In this document: positions 42,101 to 48,955 of the stretch, in pieces
Numbering within the stretch: position 1 is the first letter of the stretch
Layout: each line of letters begins with the position of its first letter
Assembly: GCA_964411985.1 (NCBI GenBank)
Contig: CAYPNF010000003.1
Coordinates: forward strand, 124,001 to 188,000
Source of the DNA: CAYPNF01 sp964411985
GTDB taxonomy: Bacteria; Verrucomicrobiota; Verrucomicrobiia; Limisphaerales; J093
Direction of reading: 5' to 3'
Length of the DNA: 64,000 nt
Notes under the pieces: generated by a model
Seen by the model: only the letters and a program-made list of their open reading frames with translations
Databases searched by the model: none
Told to the model about the DNA's origin: nothing
Made by a program: the position numbers and the translations under genes

Positions 42101-43070
42101 TCGGATCGACAAACCCGAAAAACGTGTGATAGGTGCCCGGGCCGAAGCCTTCTGTGAAGACTCTGGGTTCATTCGCCTTCACCCATGCATCCACTGTCGG
42201 AGTTCCCTCGATGGTAGAGGTTTGACTCCAGGCGCCCCCGACCTTCGGCGAACTGCCATGCCCGCCAGTCCAATCGGACCCGTGGGGAGGGATGACCTGA
42301 ACGCCATATTTCCCCATCGCCAGATTCTTGATGAGCGCCTTGCCGTTCGCGTCCGTGTAGACGGCGCCGCTCCCACGCGTAAGCACCACGGGAGCACCGT
42401 CCACCATGTCGAATTCCCCGGCAGTCATCCGGTAGGTCGTGCCCAACGGGTTGCCGAACGTGTCGGTCAGGATCGGGCCGCCGAGGAAGTCGCTCAACAC
42501 CACCTTGCATCCAGGGATGCCTGCCTCGCCAGCATCGGGTACGTTGTTGATGGGGTTATTGTCGTTGAAAGCCAACACACTGATCTGGGCGGTGGGAATC
42601 TCGTGGGCGTTCAGCACCACCCGCACCGAGGTCTGCCCGGCCGCCACGCTGGCGCCGCCCAAGGAGTAACCCTCGGCGAGCACGGATAGCAGGTAGCGTT
42701 TGCCGGTGCTCGCTGGGTCTACCACCGTGTTATTAGGTCCGGGGATGGTGATGGACGCGCCAGTGCCGGTAGCCACCACCGGGGCATGGCTCTTGTGGAT
42801 GATGAGGGAGATGCTCTCGCTCGAAGGGCTGCCCGGAACACCGGGGGCGGTGTTGTCCTCTTCCAACAGCCAGCGGAAGTTGCTCACGTTTCCACCTGCA
42901 CTACTCACGACGGTTACGTCGAGCGCCATGGCGCTCGCTGCGGCAAGGACCACAGCAAGGCCGGAAACAACTCGGCGAAACACCCTCGTGAGGCACTTCG
43001 GGTTGGAACTAGAAAGGGAGGTTACGTCGCGGTTTCGCTTCATAGGGATTTCATGTCGTTGCTGGTTCAC
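36150..43070 (-). CDS. giant beta-helix/SdrD-B/multicopper-oxidase surface protein
   Basis: A 2306-residue exported protein. After a signal segment (about 32-49) there are many carboxypeptidase-regulatory and SdrD-B-like beta domains (about 50-1000; e.g. GSVFYDHDADGFRDPND), some with Ca-loop-like DxNxNxxxD runs. An IPT-like region lies at about 1110-1150, a right-handed beta-helix at about 1190-1660 with NN-rich turns, and a C-terminal multicopper-oxidase part with HTVHFHG (His2021-2026) and YHCHVEATEHMQMG (2065-2078) plus a second cupredoxin domain to the end. Only the first two of four copper boxes are present. A GTG start at 43070 has a good ribosome site (AGGAG); an ATG lies nine codons later. 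First gene of the operon. Confidence 0.88.
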   Translation of the reverse strand: MNQQRHEIPMKRNRDVTSLSSSNPKCLTRVFRRVVSGLAVVLAAASAMALDVTVVSSAGGNVSNFRWLLEEDNTAPGVPGSPSSESISLIIHKSHAPVVATGTGASITIPGPNNTVVDPASTGKRYLLSVLAEGYSLGGASVAAGQTSVRVVLNAHEIPTAQISVLAFNDNNPINNVPDAGEAGIPGCKVVLSDFLGGPILTDTFGNPLGTTYRMTAGEFDMVDGAPVVLTRGSGAVYTDANGKALIKNLAMGKYGVQVIPPHGSDWTGGHGSSPKVGGAWSQTSTIEGTPTVDAWVKANEPRVFTEGFGPGTYHTFFGFVDPTKLAGLPATARPITVTGTLRYNHFTRPPQGAQTSVGPAVTEAWVGLNALNPLGAAGPGLYAAPCDPDTGSFSIGNVPPGTYQLVSWDKPLDALFGIRTITVPNQPANTTYSLGNVLSFRWFGTYEGSVFYDHDADGFRDPNDQGMAQQTLNLRWRDGTVYMSTLTDSLGEFAMSEVFPFFKWLVAEVDFARFKPTGMTAVVDEGGDIPPENGWTMPSEGVRNPQPQYQTNPDGTINLAAPILNPNTGNNLSRTELSTDPAAPLLLEAVHLFLNQNSRIDWGKINYGPNENGGIAGIVGYGTTRAEEDPRTGTIDPWEAGVPRVQVVLYSDANADKIIDDMDGDGGVTLADIDNHPIGWRDGGLPGPEDVDRNGNTVFDAGDAIQIAWTDSWDDSPPTGALQPNPPVVLGKPIVGNDNFATWNQTREGVFDGGYCFGSYYPDGLTKFKAGTGRPSKDYLASGMYVVQACPPSGYLIQTEESFNVTFGDAYKPSKLLLAPELVGTPANHANDTLLARILPAVRSTGTDPNLFLVPAELSLFPGTPCSFAGQERPIADMKWVRVADGKNAAADFHIYTEVPKGTRVAGFVLNDLTAEFNPATPLYGEKAPPGFLPISFRDWAGHEIARTYSDEYGSYEALLPSTYNVAAPCPSGVAPQMLTLTLNDPTMPDPANPGRRIPDPYYNPSYSTTPWTLHYYPGTLLYADTPIVPTGGFVGGPNKQLDTEPTDGTPVIKDVTVGPIGALTYPGPYVPAGTDGAGVQTRVVNITSLGSTQVPNPNYINGAPASVPPTIVRDFGFGTHTVGDGGSVTINGVAVAEANIVEWTDARIRVRIQGALSAGASGQLMVTRGDTDKTTPIGITLTRGANSDTYAVRVVTPVDPSVQPLATPIQDVIDAANPGDLILVPPSQWEYAENPILYKAVRLQGAGLSSMINANPNPSERLDAWHAKASTILNGNATAGDPFTATEAAGVTVIGNAAFANRASRIDGFMIKGAIAGGGINVWNGAANLRISNNRITGNQGSLSGGIGIGDQAQAGIVYDNPDITIEYNQIIKNGGVTGGGGVSVFNGASGYRIRNNYIVGNFTRGSGGGISHEGRSPGGLIANNVIAFNETYYGVPAGGVAVSGDGAGIFLAGEIAAGTGLSEGAGSVTVANNLIQGNLAGTGHGGGIRAAGFNGADVEASGNQNNWYRLNIFNNIIVNNVAGYSGGGISLQDATRVYIQNNTIAWNDSTATALAAFTTDPDLSTPQGAGLVTHTHSTALMAARTPAISQAYCDPVLENNILFHNRSFQYSTASGGSLVPDPVGPASGWVYNDLQVAEGGGLLLHPTYCVLSPGTVGYGPVGTTHNVKVNPLFLDQYINDLATAKVIDEAGNNISVRSSPISLFKLNGTPLGNYHIVAGSPAIGAGLNLASVSALSRDFDGQTRSAVFDIGADQLVPGVTSIIPPAAPAITVNQVGPGPDGTAPPTTGLATGVGTPPGPAMAPLSLNPLPGDPLNPLVDPEPGVDSDGDGVANNDVAYRQLSAGDGWATMADGTDLYTFGFSDVTEIVTTETGKASARRSLANSIASITTGPLLNGGGTGTLGNSRRVQARTQLLNLAAPLPVTDPVKAQLTTLANQLVTPNNQNSGNAVRSALLLLVDSLQTEVDMTLRGISPKVLTEGLLGANLSAPTMVFKEGQHAYLDLANVGMLMRPDLFDPHTVHFHGFPQAASIFDGEPMASISVAMGGTLRYYYRIVEPGTYLYHCHVEATEHMQMGMIGNLYVYPKQNNTGYGATAAARAATKARLGGNPSATAPLGYAYNDGDGSTAYDVEAALQVTGFDKNFHDLHIAVQPLPFAMMRDDYPLLNGRGYPDTIVPGALPAPASNDYGVTSQKTTSLVTAKKGQKVLLRLSNVSETDFVTLTVSGLPMRVVAKDARLLRGPSGVNLAYNTSSITIGGGETTDVIVDTSTAAAGTYLLFSNRLNMLSNGTQDYGGIMTEIVIAP

Positions 43071-43542
43071 CTGACTCCTGGCTTGGGGCGGGTCTCTGCC
43101 GTCTGGTTATGGATCGATCCGTGGTTCTCTCGCGGCGCGAGCGCGTGCGCTCCAAGCCAGCACTCCGAGTACTTGGGTTGGCTGGATCCTGCTATCGCCC
43201 GGTTTGGTTCTGTTCGCATCTCGATTCCGTTAGGCTCCCTGTGGGTCTTCACCCGCAAAGAACTGTTTTCAAGCGGATTAAGTTTTCATCATTGTGACTA
43301 TAACAAACAGTCAGGAAAGACAGAGTGTGTGTAGGGAAAAATGCGGACACCCCGAATCGGAAAAACATCTCCAGCGCTACGCTCGATTACTTCTAACACT
43401 TTCGCGCCACATTACTTGAGCCGACGCACTGGAGAGCTCCACCGCGCTTTGACGTTGCCAAGACAGTATGCTAAGATAATCCTAATGTGTGGTTGAGTTT
43501 GGACTAATTTCAAACTCACTGTGTCCTTGTTTGCTTAGAAGC
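43071..43542. other. intergenic region between divergent operons
   Basis: About 470 bases that must contain the promoters of the giant-oxidase operon (minus) and the MASE1 kinase (plus). The part from 43280 to 43540 is AT-richer. I could not identify a convincing promoter box or operator. Confidence 0.45.
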
Positions 43543-45234
43543 ATGGCCAACATAGCTGTAACCGTTGCTGCTCCTGGTTCCAACGTTCCTCCCGCTGCAA
43601 GCCCTGCGGCGGGAAGGAGTTTGCTGGTCCAGGGCGGAAGCGGCAAACGCGGTTTGTCGAGATGGGGGTCCGTTTTCTCCGTCCGCTATGTGGCTGAGAT
43701 TGTGTTTGTTGCGGCGGGCTACTTTCTGCTTGGTAAGCTAGGACTCCAGTTGGGCCACACCGGGGCTGCGGCTTCCTGGCCGCCAGCCGGATTGGCAATT
43801 GCCGCCCCACTCATCCTCGGGTACCGAATTTGGCCAGCGATTCTCCTCGGCGCTTGCTTCGTCGGCTTCTCGACGGGAGCTCATCCAGCGCTCATTCTAG
43901 CTACCGCCGCGGGAAATACCTTCGAGGGCCTCTTGGGTGCTTGGCTAACCAACCGGTTCGCCGGGGGAATACGCTTCTATGAACAGGCCACTGATCTCGC
44001 CCGATTTACGATCTTGGCTGGGGTACTCTCCCCTCTGATGAGTCCACCGATGGGGGTCGCCGAGATTGGCATTGAGTCCTTTCCCTTTTGGACGAAGGAT
44101 CCCTCTACATTCTTCATCTGCTGGCTGGGCGAAAGCATGAGCGTCCTAACGGTGACTCCGTTGGTGGTAGTTTGGTCCAGGTCGGGGACTTTTCGCGTGC
44201 ACTGGCCTCGGGTGATCGAGTTCGGTGGTTTGTTGCTGAGTCTGATACTCGTTTCTGCAATGGTGTTCGGGCCGTTCTCCCCTGTTTCCGGCGAAGGATA
44301 TCTCCTTCCCCACCTCTGTTTGCCTTTCTCGATTTGGGCCGCTTTCCGATTCGGCTGCCGAGGCACGACCTTGGTGTCGGTCATCCTAGGTAGCGCGGCT
44401 CTGTGGGGCACGATTCATGGATACGGTTTCTTTGCCAGAATCTACCCCCATCAAGCCCTGATGGCGCACCAGGGATTCGTGGCGTTTTGCTCCGTCTTGA
44501 GCCTGAGCGTTGCCGCCCTGGTGGCCGAGCGCCGCGAAACCGAACGCGCGCTTTCCCAAATGCTGGGACGGGTGGTGGACGTCCAGGAAAACGAAAGGGG
44601 CCGTATTTCGCGCGAACTGCATGATCAGATGGGCCAGGAACTGAACGTGCTGAAGATGGGCCTGGGCCTTGTCAAGGGAACCGCATCGCTTCCGGCCGAG
44701 GCGCACCAACGCTTGGGGGCGCTTGAGGATTTAACTTCGCAGGTAATCCGGAGCATGCATCGCCTTGCCTGGGAATTGCGCCCGCCTGCATTGGACGATT
44801 TCGGGATCGCCGCTGCCATTGAGCGTTACGTCTTAGACTGGTCCAAGCACTCAGGTGTCTCCTCGGACTTTCAGACTCACGGCATGGAATCGCTGAGGCT
44901 GCCGCCCAGGGTCGAGACCACCCTCTTCCGCCTCACCCAGGAGGCGCTCAACAATGTCCTGAAGCATGCCAAGGCCACTCAAGTCAGCGTCGTTCTGGAA
45001 CGTCGACCCGGAGATATTTCGTTGATTATTGAGGACAACGGCGTTGGTTTCGACGAGCAGAACCACCAGAACAGCAACAACCAACCCAGCAACCGGCTCG
45101 GTCTCCTCGGCATGCGAGAGCGCGTCGCCCTCCTTGAGGGAACGATTTCCTTCGAGTCGAGCGTTGGGAAGGGTACAGTGGTCTACATGCGCCTGCCCTT
45201 TCAGAACAAAACGGACGGCTCTGACCCTCTATGA
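43543..45234 (+). CDS. MASE1-domain sensor kinase of the NarX/DesK class
   Basis: A 563-residue kinase. Residues about 50-320 form a MASE1 membrane sensor with eight or so helices and the conserved WPPAGLAIA and LGES segments. Then come a HisKA_3 dimerisation domain with the phospho-His in ISRELHDQMGQELN and an ATPase domain with TQEALNNVLKHAKA, DNGVGFD and GLLGMRER. An Asn/Gln-rich insertion (NHQNSNNQPSN) lies in the ATP lid. The ATG at 43543 gives the usual short cytoplasmic N-terminus; a GTG at 43489 is also in frame. It overlaps its regulator by four bases and is divergent from the giant-oxidase operon, a likely target. Confidence 0.92.
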   Translation: MANIAVTVAAPGSNVPPAASPAAGRSLLVQGGSGKRGLSRWGSVFSVRYVAEIVFVAAGYFLLGKLGLQLGHTGAAASWPPAGLAIAAPLILGYRIWPAILLGACFVGFSTGAHPALILATAAGNTFEGLLGAWLTNRFAGGIRFYEQATDLARFTILAGVLSPLMSPPMGVAEIGIESFPFWTKDPSTFFICWLGESMSVLTVTPLVVVWSRSGTFRVHWPRVIEFGGLLLSLILVSAMVFGPFSPVSGEGYLLPHLCLPFSIWAAFRFGCRGTTLVSVILGSAALWGTIHGYGFFARIYPHQALMAHQGFVAFCSVLSLSVAALVAERRETERALSQMLGRVVDVQENERGRISRELHDQMGQELNVLKMGLGLVKGTASLPAEAHQRLGALEDLTSQVIRSMHRLAWELRPPALDDFGIAAAIERYVLDWSKHSGVSSDFQTHGMESLRLPPRVETTLFRLTQEALNNVLKHAKATQVSVVLERRPGDISLIIEDNGVGFDEQNHQNSNNQPSNRLGLLGMRERVALLEGTISFESSVGKGTVVYMRLPFQNKTDGSDPL

Positions 45235-45938
45235 GCAAGCTCCGGATCCTCCTGGCTGACGACCACAAGATGCTGCGCGATGGCTTGAAGCTGGTTATTG
45301 GCGGCCGCGACGACATGGAGATCGTCGGCGAGGCTAGCAACGGAGTTGAAGCTGTGCAGAGGACAAGGGAACTTCGTCCGGACGTGGTCGTCATGGATCT
45401 CTCGATGCCGGGCTTGAATGGTTTGCAGGCCATCGCGTCTATCAAGGCGGAAATGCCCGAGATGAAGGTGCTGGTTCTCACAAGCCATGAAGACGAGGTT
45501 TACCTGCGACAGGTTTGCCAGGCAAAGGCAGGCGGCTTCGTACTGAAACGCTCGGCTTCCGCAGAGCTGATCCAAGCGATCCGGAAGGTGGCCGAGGGTG
45601 GAATTCACGTCGATGCTGCGCTGGCCGCGAAGGCGCTCGCCGGCCCATCAAGAGACCTGACGGCGGAGGCAGAACACCAACATGGTGAGTTAAGCGAGCG
45701 CGAAGAGAAAGTGCTTCGCGGTATTGCCTGGGGTCACACCACCAAGGAGATCGGGGCCGAGTTGAACATCAGCAGCAAGACCGTTGAAACCTACAAGACC
45801 CGCGTCGCAGAAAAACTAGGTCTACGGAGTCGTGTGGAAATGGTACGCTTCGCCGCTGCCCGAGGGTGGCTTAGTGGCGACCGATCCTTCATGCAAACTG
45901 GCAGCAAGCGCCTCTCAAGAGGCTCCTCCCAAGGCTAA
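45231..45938 (+). CDS. NarL/FixJ-family response regulator
   Basis: A 235-residue regulator: receiver with LLADDHKM, phospho-acceptor Asp in VVMDLSMPGLNG and Lys in VLKRSAS, then a LuxR helix-turn-helix (LSEREEKVLRGIAWGHTTKEIGAEL, about 152-215) and a basic tail. Translationally coupled (ATGA) to the MASE1 kinase. Two GC-rich dyads lie at or after the stop (45909-45922 and 45920-45943) but lack a T-run. Confidence 0.95.
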   Translation: MSKLRILLADDHKMLRDGLKLVIGGRDDMEIVGEASNGVEAVQRTRELRPDVVVMDLSMPGLNGLQAIASIKAEMPEMKVLVLTSHEDEVYLRQVCQAKAGGFVLKRSASAELIQAIRKVAEGGIHVDAALAAKALAGPSRDLTAEAEHQHGELSEREEKVLRGIAWGHTTKEIGAELNISSKTVETYKTRVAEKLGLRSRVEMVRFAAARGWLSGDRSFMQTGSKRLSRGSSQG

Positions 45939-46127
45939 GGAGCCGGCGGGCGATCTGAGGGACCTAGGCGATCCAGAGTGTCCGAGGGTCTCCACGGCTC
46001 GTTCCAGATTGAAATCTTGCCCACCGCCAGGAAACCGCACCGCTGCAATTCCTTGATACCATAGTGCCGACGGAGGAGGATCATTGTGCTCAAAACGCGG
46101 TGGCTGCATACGCCCTTAAACTACCAG

Positions 46128-46156
46128 GTTCCCAAGGCGGTACACCGCCGAGGAAC
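46128..46156. other. nested hairpin
   Basis: Outer arms GTTCC (46128-46132) and GGAAC (46152-46156) enclose inner arms GGCGG and CCGCC with loop TACA. No T-run follows. It could be a recombination or RNA structure; function unknown. Confidence 0.35.
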
Positions 46157-46271
46157 TGTTCAAAGTAAGGCTGGAGCCCGGTGCTATTGCAAATGCCGGC
46201 CCAAGAAAAGGGATAGTTGTAGTCCAAGCCGACACGCATTCTGGTTGCTCAGGAATGGTTTCCGGTAACAG

Positions 46272-46291
46272 GTTTAGTGACGTTTAGTGAC
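46272..46291 (+). repeat. tandem 10-mer
   Basis: GTTTAGTGAC occurs twice head to tail, about 105 bases before the tRNA-like fragment. Short direct repeats beside a tRNA 3' end resemble arm sites of tyrosine recombinases, but no integrase is present. Confidence 0.4.
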
Positions 46292-46395
46292 AGCAAAACT
46301 GCGTTTTGATGCAATTCTGTGCATTTTGTGAGTGAACGCGATGGTCTGGAAGTTGCAAGCCATAGCACAGTTACGAAAGTTGTCGAAAAAACGTT

Positions 46396-46423
46396 CAGGA
46401 TTCGATTCCCTTCACCCGCTCCA
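46396..46423 (+). repeat. tRNA-Gly-like 3' fragment (possible attachment site)
   Basis: The T-loop TTCGATT followed by CCCTTCACCCGCTCCA matches, with one change, the 3' end of bacterial tRNA-Gly (acceptor strand CACCCGC, then TCCA). The T-stem is broken by mismatches and no 5' half (GCGGGTG, D- and anticodon arms) lies upstream. It is therefore a fragment, as left by integrases that use tRNA 3' ends. A tmRNA 3' end is a less likely alternative. Confidence 0.55.
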
Positions 46424-46701
46424 CTCAGTTGGCCATCAACAGGTTACCCCATTCTTGAGCAGATAAATAAGGTCAACGCTCACCCCCTAGTCTCAACAAG
46501 CCCCCTGGTTGCTCCTTACTCGTCATTGAGGAGTTTGGGATGATCCGGGAGGTTGCAGGGATCGAATGGGTCCGCCTGTCGGAGCATTCGCCCAATTGGG
46601 ACGTCCTGAGCGAGCTGTCTGGGAAAGGCATCCAAGATTCCTTTTTGGACCGAATGGTTTTGATCGCTGTCACCGGTTGGACCGTGGGATGGGTGGTGGG
46701 G

Positions 46702-46836
46702 ACTAGTCAGTCTCATTTGACACCCATCGCCGTAAGCCAAGTCACTCCCGGCCACGGACACATCGACGAACCGGCTTTCATTTTGAGATTCCTGCGGCCG
46801 GGCTGTTTTCCCTTGTCAGCAACTAGTTGACTAGTA
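46702..46836 (+). promoter_or_regulatory. ACTAGT-containing palindromes upstream of antitoxin gene
   Basis: AACTAGTT (46821-46828) and a second ACTAGT (46830-46835) lie just before the antitoxin ATG at 46847; a third ACTAGT sits at 46702-46707. Type II antitoxins autoregulate through such palindromes, so these are candidate operators. The assignment is inferred. Confidence 0.45.
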
Positions 46837-46846
46837 GGTTAATGTC

Positions 46847-47107
46847 ATGAATGCGATTGGGTTGTTTGAAGCAAAGACGACGTTTTCAGAAATCTGCGAA
46901 CGCGTTGCCACAACCGGAGTTGCGGTTGTCGTGACACGGCGCGGCAAACCGCTGGTAACGATTCAGCCGATCCCTGTCCCCAAGGGCAGGCCGGTCTCGG
47001 TATGGGATCGCCGTGCCGACTTCGAGAAGAAGAACGGTCGTTTTACCGAGGACTTTAGCTTGCCGAAGCGCGAGAAACAAACCTGGCGCGATCCCTTGGG
47101 CGACTAA
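46847..47107 (+). CDS. Phd/YefM-family antitoxin
   Basis: An 86-residue protein. The N-terminal half (GLFEAKTTFSEICERV, VVVTRRGKPLVTIQPIP) is the classic Phd/YefM DNA-binding fold; the C-terminal half is the flexible toxin-binding part. It should neutralise the PIN toxin downstream and repress the operon. The ATG lies 11 bases after the ACTAGT palindromes. 75 bases separate it from the toxin, wider than in most modules. Confidence 0.92.
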   Translation: MNAIGLFEAKTTFSEICERVATTGVAVVVTRRGKPLVTIQPIPVPKGRPVSVWDRRADFEKKNGRFTEDFSLPKREKQTWRDPLGD

Positions 47108-47182
47108 CATGGCACGCTTGCCCCAGGTCCCTACTCCATCGGGTTGAGGGAGACCTGAAAAAAGGCACTCTGTATTTGACCT

Positions 47183-47593
47183 ATGCCTTCTCATCTCATC
47201 GACACCTCCGTCTATTGCCAGCCCATCAAACCGAAGCCACTGCGGGCTGTGGAGCAGCGTTGGCGGGATCTTGGCGACGAAGCCCTCGCCATCTCTGCCA
47301 TCTGCGAAGCCGAACTTCTTTACGGACTCGAATTGAAGCAGTCCGACAGGCTGCGGGCCCAATATGATCAGTTGCTCAAAGACCGCCTCCAGCTTCTGCC
47401 CGTGGATTCAGCAGTAGTTGTGACGTTCAGCAAGATCAAGGCCGCCTGCCGCAAGAAAGGAATCGCGGCCTCGGACTTCGATTTACTGATCGCCGCCACG
47501 GCGAAAACGCACAGCCTGGTTCTAGCCACTCTCAACGTTCGCCATTTTATCGGCATTGAGGGCTTGGCCGTGGAGGACTGGTCACAGGTTTAG
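47183..47593 (+). CDS. VapC-like PIN-domain toxin
   Basis: A 136-residue PIN-domain protein with the acidic active-site residues in place: Asp in HLIDTSVY, Glu in ICEAELLYG, and Asp residues in ASDFDLLIAATA. The last expected acidic box reads ATLNVRHF (Asn where Asp or Asn is usual). VapC toxins cut tRNA or rRNA. Paired with the Phd-type antitoxin. The ATG at 47183 begins immediately before the first beta strand. It is unrelated in sequence to the PIN toxin at 2660, so the two modules were acquired separately. Confidence 0.92.
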   Translation: MPSHLIDTSVYCQPIKPKPLRAVEQRWRDLGDEALAISAICEAELLYGLELKQSDRLRAQYDQLLKDRLQLLPVDSAVVVTFSKIKAACRKKGIAASDFDLLIAATAKTHSLVLATLNVRHFIGIEGLAVEDWSQV

Positions 47594-48053
47594 GGGACAC
47601 CAGGGGGTTTGGAAACGCTGATTTGGAGTTCGCAGTTGGAGCAAAGCGGGAATGCGCAAACCTCAAGCCGGGGGTTGGGGTCATTTGGGTCGCCTCTTTC
47701 TTAGGGCCGCTGTCACCTGTCGGACAGTTGGATGGCTGGCCAGCACCTCCGCGATCTGAGGGTGCGGCTGGGCCGTTTTGCCGAGGGTTTCCCAAGACTC
47801 ATTGACGAGATCGAAACCGGGCAGATTGACAAGTCGCTGGGAGACCTGCGTTCCCGCTCCCAACAGAGCTTGGGAGGGGAGATCCAGGCTTTAGGCTCGG
47901 GGCTCGATCCCCTATGGAGGCAGATGGGTCTCTTGCTCGCTGACCAAGTCCTGGGCAACAGGCTGAGGACGAGGGAATCAATTCAGCCGGCTGCCGGGAG
48001 ACGAGACCTTTTTGTCGCAACCTGCACTCCAGCGCGATAGAATGGTCTTCAGC
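47594..48053. other. non-coding stretch after toxin gene
   Basis: 460 bases without a convincing gene. A minus-strand frame (47681-47863) encoding VNESWETLGKTAQPHPQ... shows protein-like wording and could be a decayed gene end, but it has a stop just upstream and no ribosome site. Confidence 0.4.
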
Positions 48054-48722
48054 ATGAAAGCATTCATCATCCTAGCGCACGCGGAACCGATGAGTTTCAA
48101 CGGCGCGATGTTCCGTGCGGCCGCGGACACCTTGCGTGCCACTGGCCACGAAGTCCGCACCAGTGATCTTCACACGATGCAGTTCTGTCCGGTCTCCGAC
48201 CGCCGTAATTTCACCACGGTGAAGGATTCCCAGTACTTCAAACAGCAGATCGAAGAGATGCACGCTACCGAAGCCGGAGGATTCGCGCCGGAGGTGGAGG
48301 CGGAACTGCAAAAAGTGGAGTGGTGCGACCTAATGATCTGGCAGTTTCCGCTCTGGTGGTTTGGCGTTCCAGGCATTCTCAAGGGCTGGGTGGATCGGGT
48401 TTTTGCCATGGGGCGCGTCTATGGCGGCGATCGGTTCTACGAGAACGGCGTGTTCCGAGGGAAACGAGCCCTTCTCTCCGTGACGACCGGCGGCCCGGAG
48501 TCGGCCTATGAGAAGGGTGGTTGGAATGGGGACATCCATGCGATCCTTCGCCCCATCCAGCGAGGAATGCTGCAGTTTACCGGCTTTGAGGTGCTGGCAC
48601 CGCACCTCTGTTTTGGCCCAGCCCGCGTCACGCCAGAGCGACGTGCGCAATGGCTTAAGGAATATGAAGCACGCCTGCGCTGCATCGCCGAGGAGAAGCC
48701 TGTTGAGGTGGGACAATACTGA
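48054..48722 (+). CDS. NAD(P)H quinone oxidoreductase-like flavoprotein (flavodoxin_2 family)
   Basis: A 222-residue protein of the NQO1/MdaB/KefF type: N-terminal strand and flavin loop (MKAFIILAHAEPMSFNGAM), a second flavin-contact region WQFPLWWFGVPGILKGWVDRVF and SVTTGGPESAY. These enzymes use FAD or FMN to reduce quinones or nitro-compounds with NAD(P)H in the cytoplasm. The ATG at 48054 matches the family start; upstream in-frame starts (48012, 48042) add a hydrophilic tail. It stands alone, convergent with the SGNH/propeller gene. Confidence 0.88.
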   Translation: MKAFIILAHAEPMSFNGAMFRAAADTLRATGHEVRTSDLHTMQFCPVSDRRNFTTVKDSQYFKQQIEEMHATEAGGFAPEVEAELQKVEWCDLMIWQFPLWWFGVPGILKGWVDRVFAMGRVYGGDRFYENGVFRGKRALLSVTTGGPESAYEKGGWNGDIHAILRPIQRGMLQFTGFEVLAPHLCFGPARVTPERRAQWLKEYEARLRCIAEEKPVEVGQY

Positions 48723-48925
48723 CCTGCTTGGGGGGGTAGGCCGGTACTGAGACTGGATTCCTCAGGCAGAGGCTGCGACCACGCCTGAGTGTTGTATCGC
48801 CGATTCAGCTGACTATTGGCAAATCGGTCATAACCGTCTTCGAATTATCCGATTCGTACCCATGTTATCATGAAAGAGTTACTGGCATCGCTGCAGACGT
48901 GGCTGGGCGAGATCGGTTGGCGGTG

Positions 48926-48942
48926 CGCGGTTTAACCGCGCC
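48926..48942. terminator. possible bidirectional terminator without T-run
   Basis: GCGCGGTT and AACCGCGC form an 8-bp dyad around one base, between the ends of two convergent genes. There is no T-run on either strand, so this is tentative. Confidence 0.35.
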
Positions 48943-48955
48943 TGATTCGAGCCTG

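Larger units (their letters stand above)
45939..46846. other. 900-base non-coding accessory stretch
   Basis: Contains a nested hairpin (46128-46156), a tandem 10-mer (46272-46291), a tRNA-like 3' fragment (46396-46423) and possible operators of the downstream toxin-antitoxin genes. One open frame (46540-46830, 96 codons) has no recognisable domain and no ribosome site, so I do not call it a gene. Confidence 0.6.

Noticed and set aside
46396..46423. A functional tRNA-Gly gene
   Set aside because: Only the 3' end matches. There are no D-arm, anticodon arm or 5' acceptor strand upstream, and the T-stem is mismatched.
46540..46830. A 96-codon frame upstream of the Phd antitoxin
   Set aside because: It has no recognisable domain and no ribosome site, and it overlaps the likely operator region.
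47681..47863. A 60-codon minus-strand frame with protein-like wording
   Set aside because: A stop lies just upstream in frame and no ribosome site is visible. At best it is a decayed gene end, so I list it only as part of the non-coding stretch.
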